Shown: positions 6,637-16,231 of the stretch, piece by piece
How the letters are laid out: every line of letters starts with the position of its first letter
Position numbering within the stretch: the first letter of the stretch is position 1
Assembly: GCA_037138055.1 (NCBI GenBank)
Contig: JBAXJB010000009.1
Location: forward strand, 1-52,326
Direction: 5' to 3'
DNA length: 52,326 nucleotides
Source: CAITNM01 sp037138055
GTDB lineage: Bacteria; Pseudomonadota; Alphaproteobacteria; Paracaedibacterales; CAITNM01
Translations under genes and position numbers: made by a program
The notes under the pieces: generated by a model
The model's input: only the letters and a program-made list of their open reading frames with translations
Databases searched by the model: none
What the model was told of the DNA's origin: nothing

Positions 6637-8562
6637 ATGACTGGTGAGATTTGGGGTTCAGGAGCAGGTTTAGCTTTAGCAGGACTCAGGCAGCAAACTA
6701 GGGCCATGAAACGTCTAGAGATTGACATGATCTCAATGGAAAAACCTGGCTTCACAAAAACACTTCAAGAATCTTCCATTCATTATGCTAGTGGTAATGC
6801 AATTGGCGTTACAGATGGCCCACTTAAAGAAATAACAGATGTTGCCGCAGAAAATCAACTGCGCAGCATTGCTTCGCAAGTGAATAGAAACGAAGAATTA
6901 GCAAAATACGTAAGCAATTTTGAGAATGCTTTTGGGCAAATGGGAGGTAGCAACGCTTTTATAGCTAGTGGAAACAAAGTTGTAACAACCATCAACACAG
7001 TATGCAGTCAGGGTGGAGATACGCCGGCAAATAAACGAGCGGTACTTGATGCAATTGCAGACCACACAAGGCAAATAAAAATTGTAGCAGATAAATTACA
7101 GAATTTGCGTGATGCAGCATCGAAAGAATTATCAGGTGAAATTCCAGAAATTAATAAATTGCTATCTGACATAGCATCAATAAATGCTAACATGGACGCA
7201 TCAGGGGCATCTTCAGATTCTAATATTGCATATCTGAGACAGCGTCGAGTTTTGCTAGATCAACTAGCAGGATATATGCAAATCAATATAGAAGATAACG
7301 CTAATAGTGATTTTTTAGTTTGCACTCCGAAAGGTCGAGTGCTTGTTCAGGGGGCATTAGCTGCTGAATTTATTTATTCCCCTCCTCCTGCAATTGATGC
7401 CTCTCAAACCTTTGGTGCTGGAACCATTAGCTTGCAATCAGTAGCTATTGATTCAACAGCTAAAGAAGGTACTCCAGATCCTTTGGCACCTCCCCATTAT
7501 TTAGATCGACGCGAAGAAGCTTTCATTTTTGATGTATCTGGAGATTTTGCTGACACTCAAGGTGGTGCAATATCTGGACTTATGGCCTTTTTACAAGAAG
7601 ATTCTGCAATATTTGGTCAGGCACTTGATTCTTACGCAGCAGGATTACGAGATTCTTTCAATGCAATTCACAACCTAAGCTCATCAATTCAACCTCGAGC
7701 AACATTGCAAGGAAGTAGTCCTGGTTATATTGGTGGAGCCAGTCTGTCAGAAGATGTAGCAATTACCGGTGCTGGAACACTTAGAATTGCTGTAATTAAC
7801 ACAGCCTCAAATATAGCAACCATGAGTGCCGATATTGACTTAAGCACACTAACATCAGATGTCGATGCTTTGTGTCATTTGATTAATAGTAATTCAACAT
7901 TAGATGGCCACGTTACCGCAAATATTATAAATGGCTCTTTAAGAATTATCACAACAGACCCTGAATGTGGCATAAGCTTAGGAAGTGTTGACGGAGCTGC
8001 ATTACCATCAATTTCTGCAGCTGACTCTTCTGCGTATGGATTCAGTGAGTTTTTTCATTTGAATGATGTAATCACGACAACTCCAGATTTTTGGCGTGGT
8101 GGGTCAATAACAGGGTTAGCTTCTTGTCTTAGCGTAAACAGCTCAATGCTAAGCAACCCAGCTTATTTTTCAATTAACAAACTACGAGATGATGCTCTTG
8201 GAACAGCAGCACAAGCAGTGTCTGGTGATCCAAGTGTTGGGCGTGCTCTAAGCGATTTGTTTACACGCTCTAAGATTAGTTTTCAAACGCCTTCAGGCGG
8301 AACGATTTCTCAAACACTTGAAGCTTTTTCTTCAGGGTTAGTCAAACAAGTTGCGAATGAAGCTAGTAATTTGCAAGAAGAGAAAGAAGCGCAAACAGAA
8401 GCATACAAACAACAAGAAACATTGTTTTCACAAGCATATGGAATGGATGAGCAAGAAATAGCTATTCGTTCAATGCAAATTTCAAAAAGCCAGGATTTGT
8501 ATTTTTCTTTTCTTAATAACTACTGGCGAATGATGAGTCGTGTCGCGGAGATGGGGCAATGA
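6637..8562 (+). CDS. flgK: Flagellar hook-associated protein 1 FlgK
   Basis: This is a 641-residue axial protein forming the hook-filament junction. The N-terminal helix begins GAGLALAGLRQQTRAM. The C-terminal helix (EIAIRSMQISKSQDLYFSFL) is FlgK-like. The middle contains the GDFADTQGGAISGLMAFLQE segment that matches the conserved part (xGGxLxGLLxxRD) of FlgK. The usual N-terminal rod-protein motif NNIANxxTPGY is degenerate (IDMISMEKPGFTK), so it is divergent at a normally conserved site. A strong GGAGGA ribosome site precedes the ATG. It follows the FlgN-like chaperone and precedes flgL. Confidence 0.9.
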   Translation: MTGEIWGSGAGLALAGLRQQTRAMKRLEIDMISMEKPGFTKTLQESSIHYASGNAIGVTDGPLKEITDVAAENQLRSIASQVNRNEELAKYVSNFENAFGQMGGSNAFIASGNKVVTTINTVCSQGGDTPANKRAVLDAIADHTRQIKIVADKLQNLRDAASKELSGEIPEINKLLSDIASINANMDASGASSDSNIAYLRQRRVLLDQLAGYMQINIEDNANSDFLVCTPKGRVLVQGALAAEFIYSPPPAIDASQTFGAGTISLQSVAIDSTAKEGTPDPLAPPHYLDRREEAFIFDVSGDFADTQGGAISGLMAFLQEDSAIFGQALDSYAAGLRDSFNAIHNLSSSIQPRATLQGSSPGYIGGASLSEDVAITGAGTLRIAVINTASNIATMSADIDLSTLTSDVDALCHLINSNSTLDGHVTANIINGSLRIITTDPECGISLGSVDGAALPSISAADSSAYGFSEFFHLNDVITTTPDFWRGGSITGLASCLSVNSSMLSNPAYFSINKLRDDALGTAAQAVSGDPSVGRALSDLFTRSKISFQTPSGGTISQTLEAFSSGLVKQVANEASNLQEEKEAQTEAYKQQETLFSQAYGMDEQEIAIRSMQISKSQDLYFSFLNNYWRMMSRVAEMGQ

Positions 8563-8607
8563 TCATTAACTGCGTAAAAAAATCCATAACAGCACAAGGA
8601 ATTTTAT

Positions 8608-9519
8608 ATGAGCATAAATAGTTTAGATGCTATGGCAAGTAGATTAAGAGATACACACAGAATGAGTTTGAAGCATAGCGAAAGGCTTGCATCTGGAGGA
8701 ACAGAAGCACCTTGGTCTAGCAAAACCACCTCTCAAATTGATGTCAGTATTTCAACTACAAACAAAATTGAACGTATGGAAGGGTTTGAAAAAGCAAATG
8801 CTCTTGTAGAAAGTCGCTTGAAAACTCAACTTCTTGCTTTAGATGATTTCATAAAATTGGCAAAAAGAATACAAACTGAATTTATGCCCGGAAGTCATAC
8901 AATGGGCGGTGTAAAACCAGGATTAACTGCAATTCAAGCAGATATAAAAAATAGCTTTCAGTCCATTGGCAACAAAATAAATTCAGTATCCGGAGAATAT
9001 GCCATGGGAGGCGTAGCAACTCAAAACCAGCCCATGAAAAATGTTACAGCTTTTGCAGCTTACTCAGGATCACCGGCTGATTATAGCACACCAGTTTCGG
9101 GTTCAATCACTGTTTACATAAATGATGAAGGCGATACTGTTAGTCTTTCAGGAAATGATTTTGATGCAGAAATTGCTACTTTGTACCAAGCAATTATGAA
9201 GCTTGGAGATTCAACAACTGGGGCCGACGCCGCTTCTGATCAGGCAAGCGCATATGCGGTTGATGCACAAAAAGCCCTTCTATCAAAATATTATCAAAAA
9301 CTGTCAGAGCTAGAAAAAGTCGAGGAGCAAGATGAAGAATTATCAAATTCCATCAAGCAAGCTATGACCTTAAGAGAAGAATTCACCGAAGACAGTGTTG
9401 AAGAATTATTAGCTGCGCTCATGTCGTCAAACGTTATGGAAAATATCTGCCAACATTTATTTACCCAAGAAATGCGTAATGCGCAGAGCGCAGTGAGAAT
9501 GCTAGAACAACGAGGATAA
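8608..9519 (+). CDS. flgL: Flagellar hook-associated protein 3 FlgL (flagellin-fold)
   Basis: This 303-residue protein has flagellin-type terminal helices: an N-terminus with ERLASGGTEAPW followed by a long helix, and a C-terminus of SSNVMENICQHLFTQEMRNA type. The central part is a short variable domain. Its position directly after flgK supports FlgL rather than a filament flagellin, though a flagellin role cannot be excluded. It is exported through the flagellar type III apparatus, so no signal peptide is expected or seen. Confidence 0.78.
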   Translation: MSINSLDAMASRLRDTHRMSLKHSERLASGGTEAPWSSKTTSQIDVSISTTNKIERMEGFEKANALVESRLKTQLLALDDFIKLAKRIQTEFMPGSHTMGGVKPGLTAIQADIKNSFQSIGNKINSVSGEYAMGGVATQNQPMKNVTAFAAYSGSPADYSTPVSGSITVYINDEGDTVSLSGNDFDAEIATLYQAIMKLGDSTTGADAASDQASAYAVDAQKALLSKYYQKLSELEKVEEQDEELSNSIKQAMTLREEFTEDSVEELLAALMSSNVMENICQHLFTQEMRNAQSAVRMLEQRG

Positions 9520-9523
9520 TTAT

Positions 9524-9988
9524 ATGATTAAAACTACACAACGCAAAATAAATAAGAATCTTGTTAAAAAATTGAAAGATACTGAAAACAACCTCGCGAA
9601 TATTTTTTACTTTAAAAACGGTATTTGTGGTTTTGAAAATTTAAAGGAATTTATCGTTACATCCCTTCCTCAAGATACACCAGAAAACTACAAATATTTG
9701 CAATCAACTGAAGACGAAGGCCTGAAGCTAATCATGATGAATATCACGGTGAATCCAAAAGATTTTAGTATTATTAATGCGAAAGATCTGGAAATATCTC
9801 TTCACACAAAAAACTTAGAATTAAAAGATGTGGCTATATTTTTAGTAACTTCAATGCATAGCAAGCTAGAAAAAAACTACATTAGTGTAAATACTGCAGC
9901 CCCTATTATGCTGAATCCTGTTTCACAAGAAGGATGGCAAGTTATTTTAGATAGCCCAGCGTATAACGTGCAGCACTATTTGGGTTAG
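9524..9988 (+). CDS. fliW: FliW flagellar assembly factor
   Basis: This 154-residue protein carries the FliW pattern: FKNGICGFENLKEFIV (normally F-x-x-G-L-x-G-F-x-x), then KYLQSTEDEGLKLIMMN, a central acidic/hydrophobic strand region, and the C-terminal NTAAPIMLNPVSQEGWQVIL. FliW binds flagellin and antagonises CsrA to control flagellin translation. The N-terminus carries a short basic extension (MIKTTQRKINKNLVKKLK). It is the last gene of the flgI operon and converges on rnhA with a 4-bp gap. No csrA is present in the window. Confidence 0.85.
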   Translation: MIKTTQRKINKNLVKKLKDTENNLANIFYFKNGICGFENLKEFIVTSLPQDTPENYKYLQSTEDEGLKLIMMNITVNPKDFSIINAKDLEISLHTKNLELKDVAIFLVTSMHSKLEKNYISVNTAAPIMLNPVSQEGWQVILDSPAYNVQHYLG

Positions 9989-9992
9989 AGAA

Positions 9993-10463
9993 TTAGCTAT
10001 TCATTGTAGCAACAACAATTCCTTGTTTTGCCATCATGTCTGCGCGTTCATTACCTTCTTCACCATTATGTGCAGCCACCCATTCCCAAGTGATCGGACG
10101 TTTCTGGGATAAAACATCTAGCTCTTGCCAAAGATCCATATTTTTAACTGGGGTCTTACTAGCAGTCTTCCAGCCATTTTTCTTCCAGCCTACAATCCAA
10201 TGACAAATGCCGTCTTGAACATAACGACTATCGGTACGCAAAGTAATGGAAAAATCTTTAGGTATAGCTTTCAATGCTTCAATACAAGCAGTTAATTCCA
10301 TGCGGTTATTGGTGGTTTGAATTTCTCCCCCATTCCATTCATGAGTTTTACCATTTGCGCGCACAACAACACCCCATCCACCAGGACCAGGATTGCCACT
10401 GCAAGCACCATCAGTATAGACAAGAACGGCTGAATCTTTGCTAAGAGAATTAAAAAATTCCAT
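9993..10463 (-). CDS. rnhA: Ribonuclease HI
   Basis: This 156-residue enzyme cleaves the RNA strand of RNA:DNA hybrids. Catalytic acidic residues are in VYTDGACSGNPGPGGWG (Asp), NNRMELTACIEAL (Glu) and LRTDSRYV (Asp); a further conserved WVAAHNGEEGNERAD contains the histidine and last aspartate. The size matches bacterial RNase HI. The stop codon of the upstream flavoprotein gene (10467-10469) is followed immediately by GTG then ATG. I take the ATG at 10463, but the GTG at 10466 is possible. The two genes are probably cotranscribed. Confidence 0.97.
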   Translation of the reverse strand: MEFFNSLSKDSAVLVYTDGACSGNPGPGGWGVVVRANGKTHEWNGGEIQTTNNRMELTACIEALKAIPKDFSITLRTDSRYVQDGICHWIVGWKKNGWKTASKTPVKNMDLWQELDVLSQKRPITWEWVAAHNGEEGNERADMMAKQGIVVATMNS

Positions 10464-10466
10464 CAC

Positions 10467-11864
10467 TTAATAGCCTGTCTGCAATCGATCAACCAGTTGC
10501 TTTACCGTTGGTACAAATCCATTTGCATAAAATGAATCTTGCCCAAAGCGGTAAGCTTGGTGACCAGCAAACATTAATTGGTTATCAATTTCTTCGCTGT
10601 GACTAATTTTCTGAAGTGTCTTTTGAATGCAAAATGAACGTGGATCTGCTTTTTTACCTGTAGACCAAGTTTCGTTTTGCGCCCAATTACTAAATTTGCA
10701 TTCAGATAAACATCCCATACAATTAATTTGATCGGTTAAAATATTTTGAGACTCTTCTTGTGATACAAAAATCAATGTGTTGTCTGGAGTTCGCATAGGA
10801 ACAACGTACCCCTGTTTTACCCAAACATCTGCAGATTCTTTATCGTGCTGAGCAAGATAAACAAACCTACCACGCGCACCTACTGGAAATTGCTGGGTAT
10901 GCTCACCTATGGGCTCAACAGAATAGGCAACCTGACGCACCGATCTGCCTTCTAAATTTTGCATGAAAGCATTACGTACCCCAGAAGAATAAAACCCAGT
11001 TGGACTGAATCGATTTAAAAAGATATCGCCCTTATTAAGATTTAAAAGCTTCTTTTTCCAGCTTTCAGAAATAGGACTTTCTTGCGTTAATAGCGGACGA
11101 GTACCAAATTGAAATGAAATCGGTCCCAATTCTGGATTGTTAATCCAGTCAGCCCACTCTGACAACCACCAAACCCCACCAGCCATAAAAATAGGCGTTT
11201 CACCCAACCCAACCTCACGCATAGCTTTGCGTAAAGCAATAACACGAGGTAAAGGATTTTCTGGAATCAAAGGATTTTCGCTATTAGAAAGACCATTATG
11301 ACCGCCGGCTAACCAAGGATCTTCATAAACAACCCCGCCTAATGATTCCGAAAAACGACTATAAGCACGTTTCCACAAAATATGAAAAGCTCGGGCCGAT
11401 GAAACAATAGGGTAATAGAATAATCCGTAGCTAACGCAAATTTCAGCTAATTTAAATGGCATACCAGCGCCACACGTCACGCCGTGCACAAGGCCTTTTG
11501 TTTGTGATAATACCCCATGCAAAATAGGCTCAACAGCGCCCATTTCCCATAGAACATTCATGTGAATGCGACCTTGACCATTGCTACGCTCATGAGCAAT
11601 GCGCGCTTGTGTAATTCCACCTTTAATAGAATAAGCGATTAACTCTTCATGGCGTTCTCTACGAGTTTTTCCGTGATAAATTACAGGGATTAGATTTCCA
11701 TCTGTATCATGCGCGTCTGCGTTAACTGCAGAAAATGTTCCAACCCCACCAGCCGCAGCCCAGGCACCAGAACTTTCTCCGTTAGATATAGAAATGCCCT
11801 TTCCTCCTTCAACAAGAGGAAGCACTTCTTTACCCGATATGCGTATAGAATTCAATAAACTCAC
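10467..11864 (-). CDS. Nitronate monooxygenase-family FMN flavoprotein
   Basis: This is a 465-residue TIM-barrel flavoprotein of the 2-nitropropane dioxygenase/FabK/PfaD superfamily. Family features are the N-terminal GGKGISISNGESSGAWAAAG, the HGVTCGAGMPFKLAE segment, MAGGVWW and the phosphate-binding FQFGTRPLL. The C-terminal third has a cysteine cluster, CMGCLSECKF, that simple nitronate monooxygenases lack and that may bind a metal or cluster. The substrate is unknown; nitronate or a related redox reaction is only a family-level guess. The start is a GTG at 11864. It is cotranscribed with rnhA. Confidence 0.8.
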   Translation of the reverse strand: MSLLNSIRISGKEVLPLVEGGKGISISNGESSGAWAAAGGVGTFSAVNADAHDTDGNLIPVIYHGKTRRERHEELIAYSIKGGITQARIAHERSNGQGRIHMNVLWEMGAVEPILHGVLSQTKGLVHGVTCGAGMPFKLAEICVSYGLFYYPIVSSARAFHILWKRAYSRFSESLGGVVYEDPWLAGGHNGLSNSENPLIPENPLPRVIALRKAMREVGLGETPIFMAGGVWWLSEWADWINNPELGPISFQFGTRPLLTQESPISESWKKKLLNLNKGDIFLNRFSPTGFYSSGVRNAFMQNLEGRSVRQVAYSVEPIGEHTQQFPVGARGRFVYLAQHDKESADVWVKQGYVVPMRTPDNTLIFVSQEESQNILTDQINCMGCLSECKFSNWAQNETWSTGKKADPRSFCIQKTLQKISHSEEIDNQLMFAGHQAYRFGQDSFYANGFVPTVKQLVDRLQTGY

Positions 11865-11983
11865 AAGACCGCTATAGTATAATCCATCTTGCTTTTTTAA
11901 CCGGAATTTGACAAAAAGTCTATTCTTGGCATGTGAAAATTATTGAATTTCAGGTTTAAGAAAATAAAATGAAACCACAACAT

Positions 11984-13492
11984 CTATTTTCGCAAGATAT
12001 CCAATCGATAATTAAGTGCCTCTAGCACATGTTTACTCGAGATATTTTCATGGGATTCTATATCGGCAATCGTGCGAGATACTCGCAATAAGCGGTGATA
12101 CCCACGTGCTGATAGATTATAGCGATTAATGGCCTGGTGCAAAAGTGCATCGACTTCAGCATTTGTGCGCACTGCTTTATCAAGCATTTCTCCATCAACA
12201 TAAGCATTGATCATTACTTGAGAATTATAGCGTTCATGTTGACGACTCCTTGCATTCTCAACCCTCTGCAAAATACTTTGACTTGATTCCTCATTACGCT
12301 CTGCCTGAAGCTCTTCCGGCTTTAAAGCTTGGACAGGTATAACTAAATCAAAACGATCTAGCATAGGTCCAGATATTTTTTGTTGATATTCATCTGCACA
12401 TTTTGGAACCTTATTACACTGACGATCTTCATCGCCAAAATATCCACACCTACATGGGTTCATGGCAGCAATACACTGAAATCTTGCAGGATACGTATAA
12501 TGGTGTTGAACTCTGGCAATAGTAATGGCACCTGTTTCAAGCGGTTGTCGTAAACTTTCCAAACACCCCCTAGAAAATTCAGGGAGCTCATCAAGGAAAA
12601 GAACTCCGTTGTGCGCCAAAGATATTTCTCCCGGCTTACCCTTCTGCCCTCCTCCTACTAATGCAGGTAAGGACGCGCTGTGATGAGGGTCCCTGAATGG
12701 ACGAGTTTTTACTAAACCATCTTTCGGTGCCATACCCGCCAAGCTATGCACAACTGTTACATCGAGAGCTTCCTTAGGACTAAGCTTTGGAAGAATTCCA
12801 GGCAGTCTTGAAGCTAACATTGATTTACCTGCACCTGGAGGACCGATCATTAAAACATTATGACCACCAGCAGCTGCTATTTCTAATCCACGTTTAGCAA
12901 AACGCTGAGATTTTACGTCTTTCATATCAAGATTATATGCACTTATTTCATCAAGCTTAGGCTCTGGTTGCACTAAAATAGTTTCATTTTTGAAATGTTT
13001 GATAAGCTCTAAAATATCTCTCGGGGCCAAAATATGAATATCTCCACCCCAGGCAGCCTCTGGCCCACAATCTTTCGGACATATAATGCCTTTACCATGT
13101 TCTGCAGATAAAAGCGCCGAAGGTAAAACCCCAGGCACGCTTAAAATACGCCCATCTAAGGTAATCTCTCCCAACGCAATGTAATTTGTCAGTTCATCTC
13201 TGGGAATGATATTCATTACACCTAAAATTGCCAAAGCAATAGGTAAATCGTAATGCGTGCCTTCTTTTTGAAGATCAGCGGGCGTTAAATTAACGGTTAA
13301 TCTAACTGCTGGAATATCCATTCCCAAGCCATGTAAGCACGCACGAATTCTCTCGCGCGATTCCGCGACAGCTTTATCTGCCAAGCCAACAATTGTAAAA
13401 GTAGGTAATCCAGGAGCAAACTGAACCTGAACCTCAATTAATTTAGGCTGTACTCCAAAAAAAGCGACTGTATAACAGGTTGCGAGCTTCAT
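11984..13492 (-). CDS. YifB/ComM-family Mg-chelatase-like AAA+ ATPase
   Basis: This 502-residue protein has an N-terminal Lon-protease-like S5-fold domain (roughly residues 1-170), a central AAA+ module with Walker A IGPPGAGKSML and Walker B VLFLDELPEF, and the family hallmark AAMNPCRCGYFGD. The C-terminal helical domain (NLSARGYHRLLRVSRTIADI) is typical. ComM is a hexameric helicase that promotes branch migration during natural transformation, so this gene may hint at DNA uptake or recombination capacity. It stands alone on the minus strand. A shorter promoter-containing gap separates it from the divergent ABC transporter. Confidence 0.93.
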   Translation of the reverse strand: MKLATCYTVAFFGVQPKLIEVQVQFAPGLPTFTIVGLADKAVAESRERIRACLHGLGMDIPAVRLTVNLTPADLQKEGTHYDLPIALAILGVMNIIPRDELTNYIALGEITLDGRILSVPGVLPSALLSAEHGKGIICPKDCGPEAAWGGDIHILAPRDILELIKHFKNETILVQPEPKLDEISAYNLDMKDVKSQRFAKRGLEIAAAGGHNVLMIGPPGAGKSMLASRLPGILPKLSPKEALDVTVVHSLAGMAPKDGLVKTRPFRDPHHSASLPALVGGGQKGKPGEISLAHNGVLFLDELPEFSRGCLESLRQPLETGAITIARVQHHYTYPARFQCIAAMNPCRCGYFGDEDRQCNKVPKCADEYQQKISGPMLDRFDLVIPVQALKPEELQAERNEESSQSILQRVENARSRQHERYNSQVMINAYVDGEMLDKAVRTNAEVDALLHQAINRYNLSARGYHRLLRVSRTIADIESHENISSKHVLEALNYRLDILRK

Positions 13493-13647
13493 TCGTTTTT
13501 TCTTTTATTCTGGGGGTAAATTGTTAAAAAAAGATGAAAATATCCTCCTTTTAAAAATCTAATCGAGAAAACTAAACCATGCAAAACAATGCCCATAGTT
13601 TTTTTACAAAAAACGAGTTATAGTTTCTCCGTGTAAAGGCAAAATTT

Positions 13648-14562
13648 ATGAATATACGAATACTTTTTATTGTTATAAGTGCAGCTGTTGCTGTAGGTGG
13701 AATAGGGCTTTATAAAAAGCTCTCGTTTTCTTCTGTTGATGACAGAAAGATTTGCATTTTTTCAACTAAGACACCTGGGTCGCAAGATGACATTCGTTTT
13801 ATTCGTCAGGCTTTGCAACTCTATGACATTAAAAGTAATCAGATTACTGAAAACACAAATTGTGACAGCGCTTTCATAAAAATATTTTTAGAGCAAAAAA
13901 AATTTGATGAATATGCAAAAAAAGATGACTCATCACTAAAAATTGGTATTCGCTTAAATGATTCTTTGGGGGAAGAAAATCCTAATGTTATTAACTTGCC
14001 CGAGGAAGATGACGCTGAAGCTTTGTTGGAACTAGCTAAAACGATTGTGAAAAAAGCCATTAGCTGCTTATTGATATACGATGAAAGCAGTGAACATTCA
14101 AAGCGTCTAGCCTTGCAATTTCAAGAACTAGCTAAAATTAATGGAATAGAATTACGTGCGTGCATTCTCTCTGCAAATAGAAACATTCCCACGCTTTTAA
14201 AAGAAGTTAGCCAAAATATCAATGCAGTTATTTTTGTTCCAGGAGAAATTGTTTTTTCAGATTCTGAGCTTATTTTAGAATATTTCAAAACAAAAAAAAT
14301 TCCAGTATTTGCAAACCATGCGGGATTAGTTCGCTCTGGAGCATTAGGCGGATATGATTTTGATACACAAGAAATTGCTCATAGCATTGCTGAGGTTGCT
14401 AGTTGCTTTTTAAAAGATCAGAAAAACATTAAAGACAATGCTTTTGATGAACTGTATCCACAATTACATTTAAACATGGATACTATTGACCACCTTGGTA
14501 TACAATTAGATTCTGGTGACCTATTGGACGAAGCCGTTACTGTTGGTGGCGCAGATTTATGA
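13648..14562 (+). CDS. ABC transporter substrate-binding protein (ABC_sub_bind family, TrpX-like)
   Basis: This 304-residue protein starts with a signal peptide or signal anchor (ILFIVISAAVAVGGIGLY) and continues as a two-lobed periplasmic-binding fold. The C-terminal half has the family-type stretch KKIPVFANHAGLVRSGALGG YD-like segment (residues about 218-239), seen in binding proteins with an unusual permease partner. These systems transport tryptophan, tyrosine or other small organics; the ligand here cannot be read. Its last four bases overlap the permease ATG, so the three genes form one coupled operon. Confidence 0.82.
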   Translation: MNIRILFIVISAAVAVGGIGLYKKLSFSSVDDRKICIFSTKTPGSQDDIRFIRQALQLYDIKSNQITENTNCDSAFIKIFLEQKKFDEYAKKDDSSLKIGIRLNDSLGEENPNVINLPEEDDAEALLELAKTIVKKAISCLLIYDESSEHSKRLALQFQELAKINGIELRACILSANRNIPTLLKEVSQNINAVIFVPGEIVFSDSELILEYFKTKKIPVFANHAGLVRSGALGGYDFDTQEIAHSIAEVASCFLKDQKNIKDNAFDELYPQLHLNMDTIDHLGIQLDSGDLLDEAVTVGGADL

Positions 14563-15449
14563 ACACTATTCAGATTATAGGAGCCATCGAGCTTGGATTA
14601 ATCTATGGATTCGTAGCGATGGGGGTGTACTTGTCCCTAAGAATTCTTGATTTTCCTGACTTAAGCGTTGATGGCACATTTCCGCTAGGCGCGGCTACAT
14701 GTGCAGCTTTAATTGTTGCTGGCGTTCACCCATTGGTGGCGACTATAGCTGCGATGATTTTAGGTGGGCTAGCAGGATTGATTACTGCGTGGCTATCAAC
14801 TCATTTAAAATTCATGAATCTTTTGTCTGGAATTTTGGTGATGACGGCACTTTATTCTATAAATCTTCGGGTCATGGGACGACCTAACATCCCACTTTTG
14901 GGAGAAAATACACTCTTTGAAGAATTTTTTCTTTGTTTGAAAGGGCCATTGGGGCTTTTTTGGAGAATTTTTCCTATTTTAATTTTCATCGGTCTTTTGG
15001 CCTATGCTCTAAACTGCTTTTTAAAAACTAATACTGGACTGGCGTTACGAGCCACAGGTAACAACGCACGCATGGCAAGAGCCCAAGGAATTAATGATAA
15101 AGCTATGGTTAGCTTAGGTTTGTGCTTAGCGAATAGCTTTGTTGCATTAGGCGGTGCAATTTTTGCTCAGGTCAGTGGTTATGCAGACATAAGCATGGGT
15201 GTCGGCACTATTATTATTGGACTAGCAGCCGTGATTATTGGAGAAGCCGTGTTGCCTATACGCAAAATCAGCCACGCAATTCTCGCTTGTATTGCAGGTG
15301 CAATACTATACAGATTTGTAATTGCAACAGCTTTAAACATTGGCGGATCCCTGCTACAAGCCTCTGACTTAAACTTAGTGACGGCAGTTCTTGTAGGCAT
15401 TGCCATGTTATTGCCCGACTTAAAAAGGCAGCTAAGGACAAAAGCGTGA
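14559..15449 (+). CDS. ABC transporter permease (TrpY-like, BPD_transp_2-type)
   Basis: This is a 296-residue inner-membrane protein with about eight hydrophobic segments. It begins with LGLIYGFVAMGVYLSLRILD and contains DLSVDGTFPLGAA, typical of this permease family. The cytoplasmic loop with ALRATGNNARMARAQGINDK is the probable contact with the ATPase, equivalent to the EAA loop. It overlaps the binding-protein gene by 4 bp and the ATPase gene by 4 bp, which indicates translational coupling. Confidence 0.88.
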   Translation: MNTIQIIGAIELGLIYGFVAMGVYLSLRILDFPDLSVDGTFPLGAATCAALIVAGVHPLVATIAAMILGGLAGLITAWLSTHLKFMNLLSGILVMTALYSINLRVMGRPNIPLLGENTLFEEFFLCLKGPLGLFWRIFPILIFIGLLAYALNCFLKTNTGLALRATGNNARMARAQGINDKAMVSLGLCLANSFVALGGAIFAQVSGYADISMGVGTIIIGLAAVIIGEAVLPIRKISHAILACIAGAILYRFVIATALNIGGSLLQASDLNLVTAVLVGIAMLLPDLKRQLRTKA

Positions 15450-16231
15450 TTAGCTTAAAAAATATATCCGTGCATTTTGGAGCAGGCACTGCCGCCTTTA
15501 GAACAGCTTTAAAAAATGTATCACTTCAAATTCAAGAAGGTGAATTTGTTACTGTGATTGGCAGTAATGGCGCTGGAAAATCCACTCTGCTTAATGCAAT
15601 TGCTGGGGAAGTTCTTCCAGATACCGGCCAGATTTTAATTGATGAAGAAGATGTTACTCAACAAGAAACAAGCACCAGAGCAAAACATGTTGCACGCGTT
15701 TTTCAAGACCCCATAGCTGGAACATGTTCTTATTTAACAATCGGTGAAAATTTAGCTCTTGCGCTATGTAGAGGAAAAAACCGAACGCTTAAAAACGCCG
15801 TGACTAATACTTCACGCAAATATTTTCAAAGTATTTTAAAGCCTTTGAATTTAGGGTTAGAAAATAGGCTAGATACTCAAATGGCAATGTTATCGGGAGG
15901 GCAACGCCAAGCCGTAAGCTTGCTTATGGCAACATTAAGTCCTTTGAAAATCTTACTTTTGGATGAGCACACAGCAGCCCTAGACCCCAAAACAAGTCGC
16001 TTTGTTATGGATATAACTCAACAAATTGTTGAGGAAAAAAAATTAACAGCCTTGATGGTAACGCATAGTTTAGGGCACGCCCTTCAATACGGGACACGAA
16101 CAGTAATGTTGCACGAAAGCCAGCTTATTTATGACATTAAAGGTGAGGACCGCAAACGCCTTACTCCGCAGGATTTAATGCGTCAATTTGGCAGTTCAAT
16201 AGATAGCGATCGATTGCTACTTAACACCTAA
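15446..16231 (+). CDS. ABC transporter ATP-binding protein (TrpZ-like)
   Basis: This 261-residue ATPase contains Walker A IGSNGAGKSTLL, a Q-loop (ARVFQDP), the signature MLSGGQRQAVSLLMA and Walker B ILLLDEHTAALDP, followed by the H-loop VTHSLGHAL. It energises the permease encoded upstream. It ends the operon and overlaps the convergent O-antigen-ligase-like gene by 15 bp. Confidence 0.95.
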   Translation: MISLKNISVHFGAGTAAFRTALKNVSLQIQEGEFVTVIGSNGAGKSTLLNAIAGEVLPDTGQILIDEEDVTQQETSTRAKHVARVFQDPIAGTCSYLTIGENLALALCRGKNRTLKNAVTNTSRKYFQSILKPLNLGLENRLDTQMAMLSGGQRQAVSLLMATLSPLKILLLDEHTAALDPKTSRFVMDITQQIVEEKKLTALMVTHSLGHALQYGTRTVMLHESQLIYDIKGEDRKRLTPQDLMRQFGSSIDSDRLLLNT

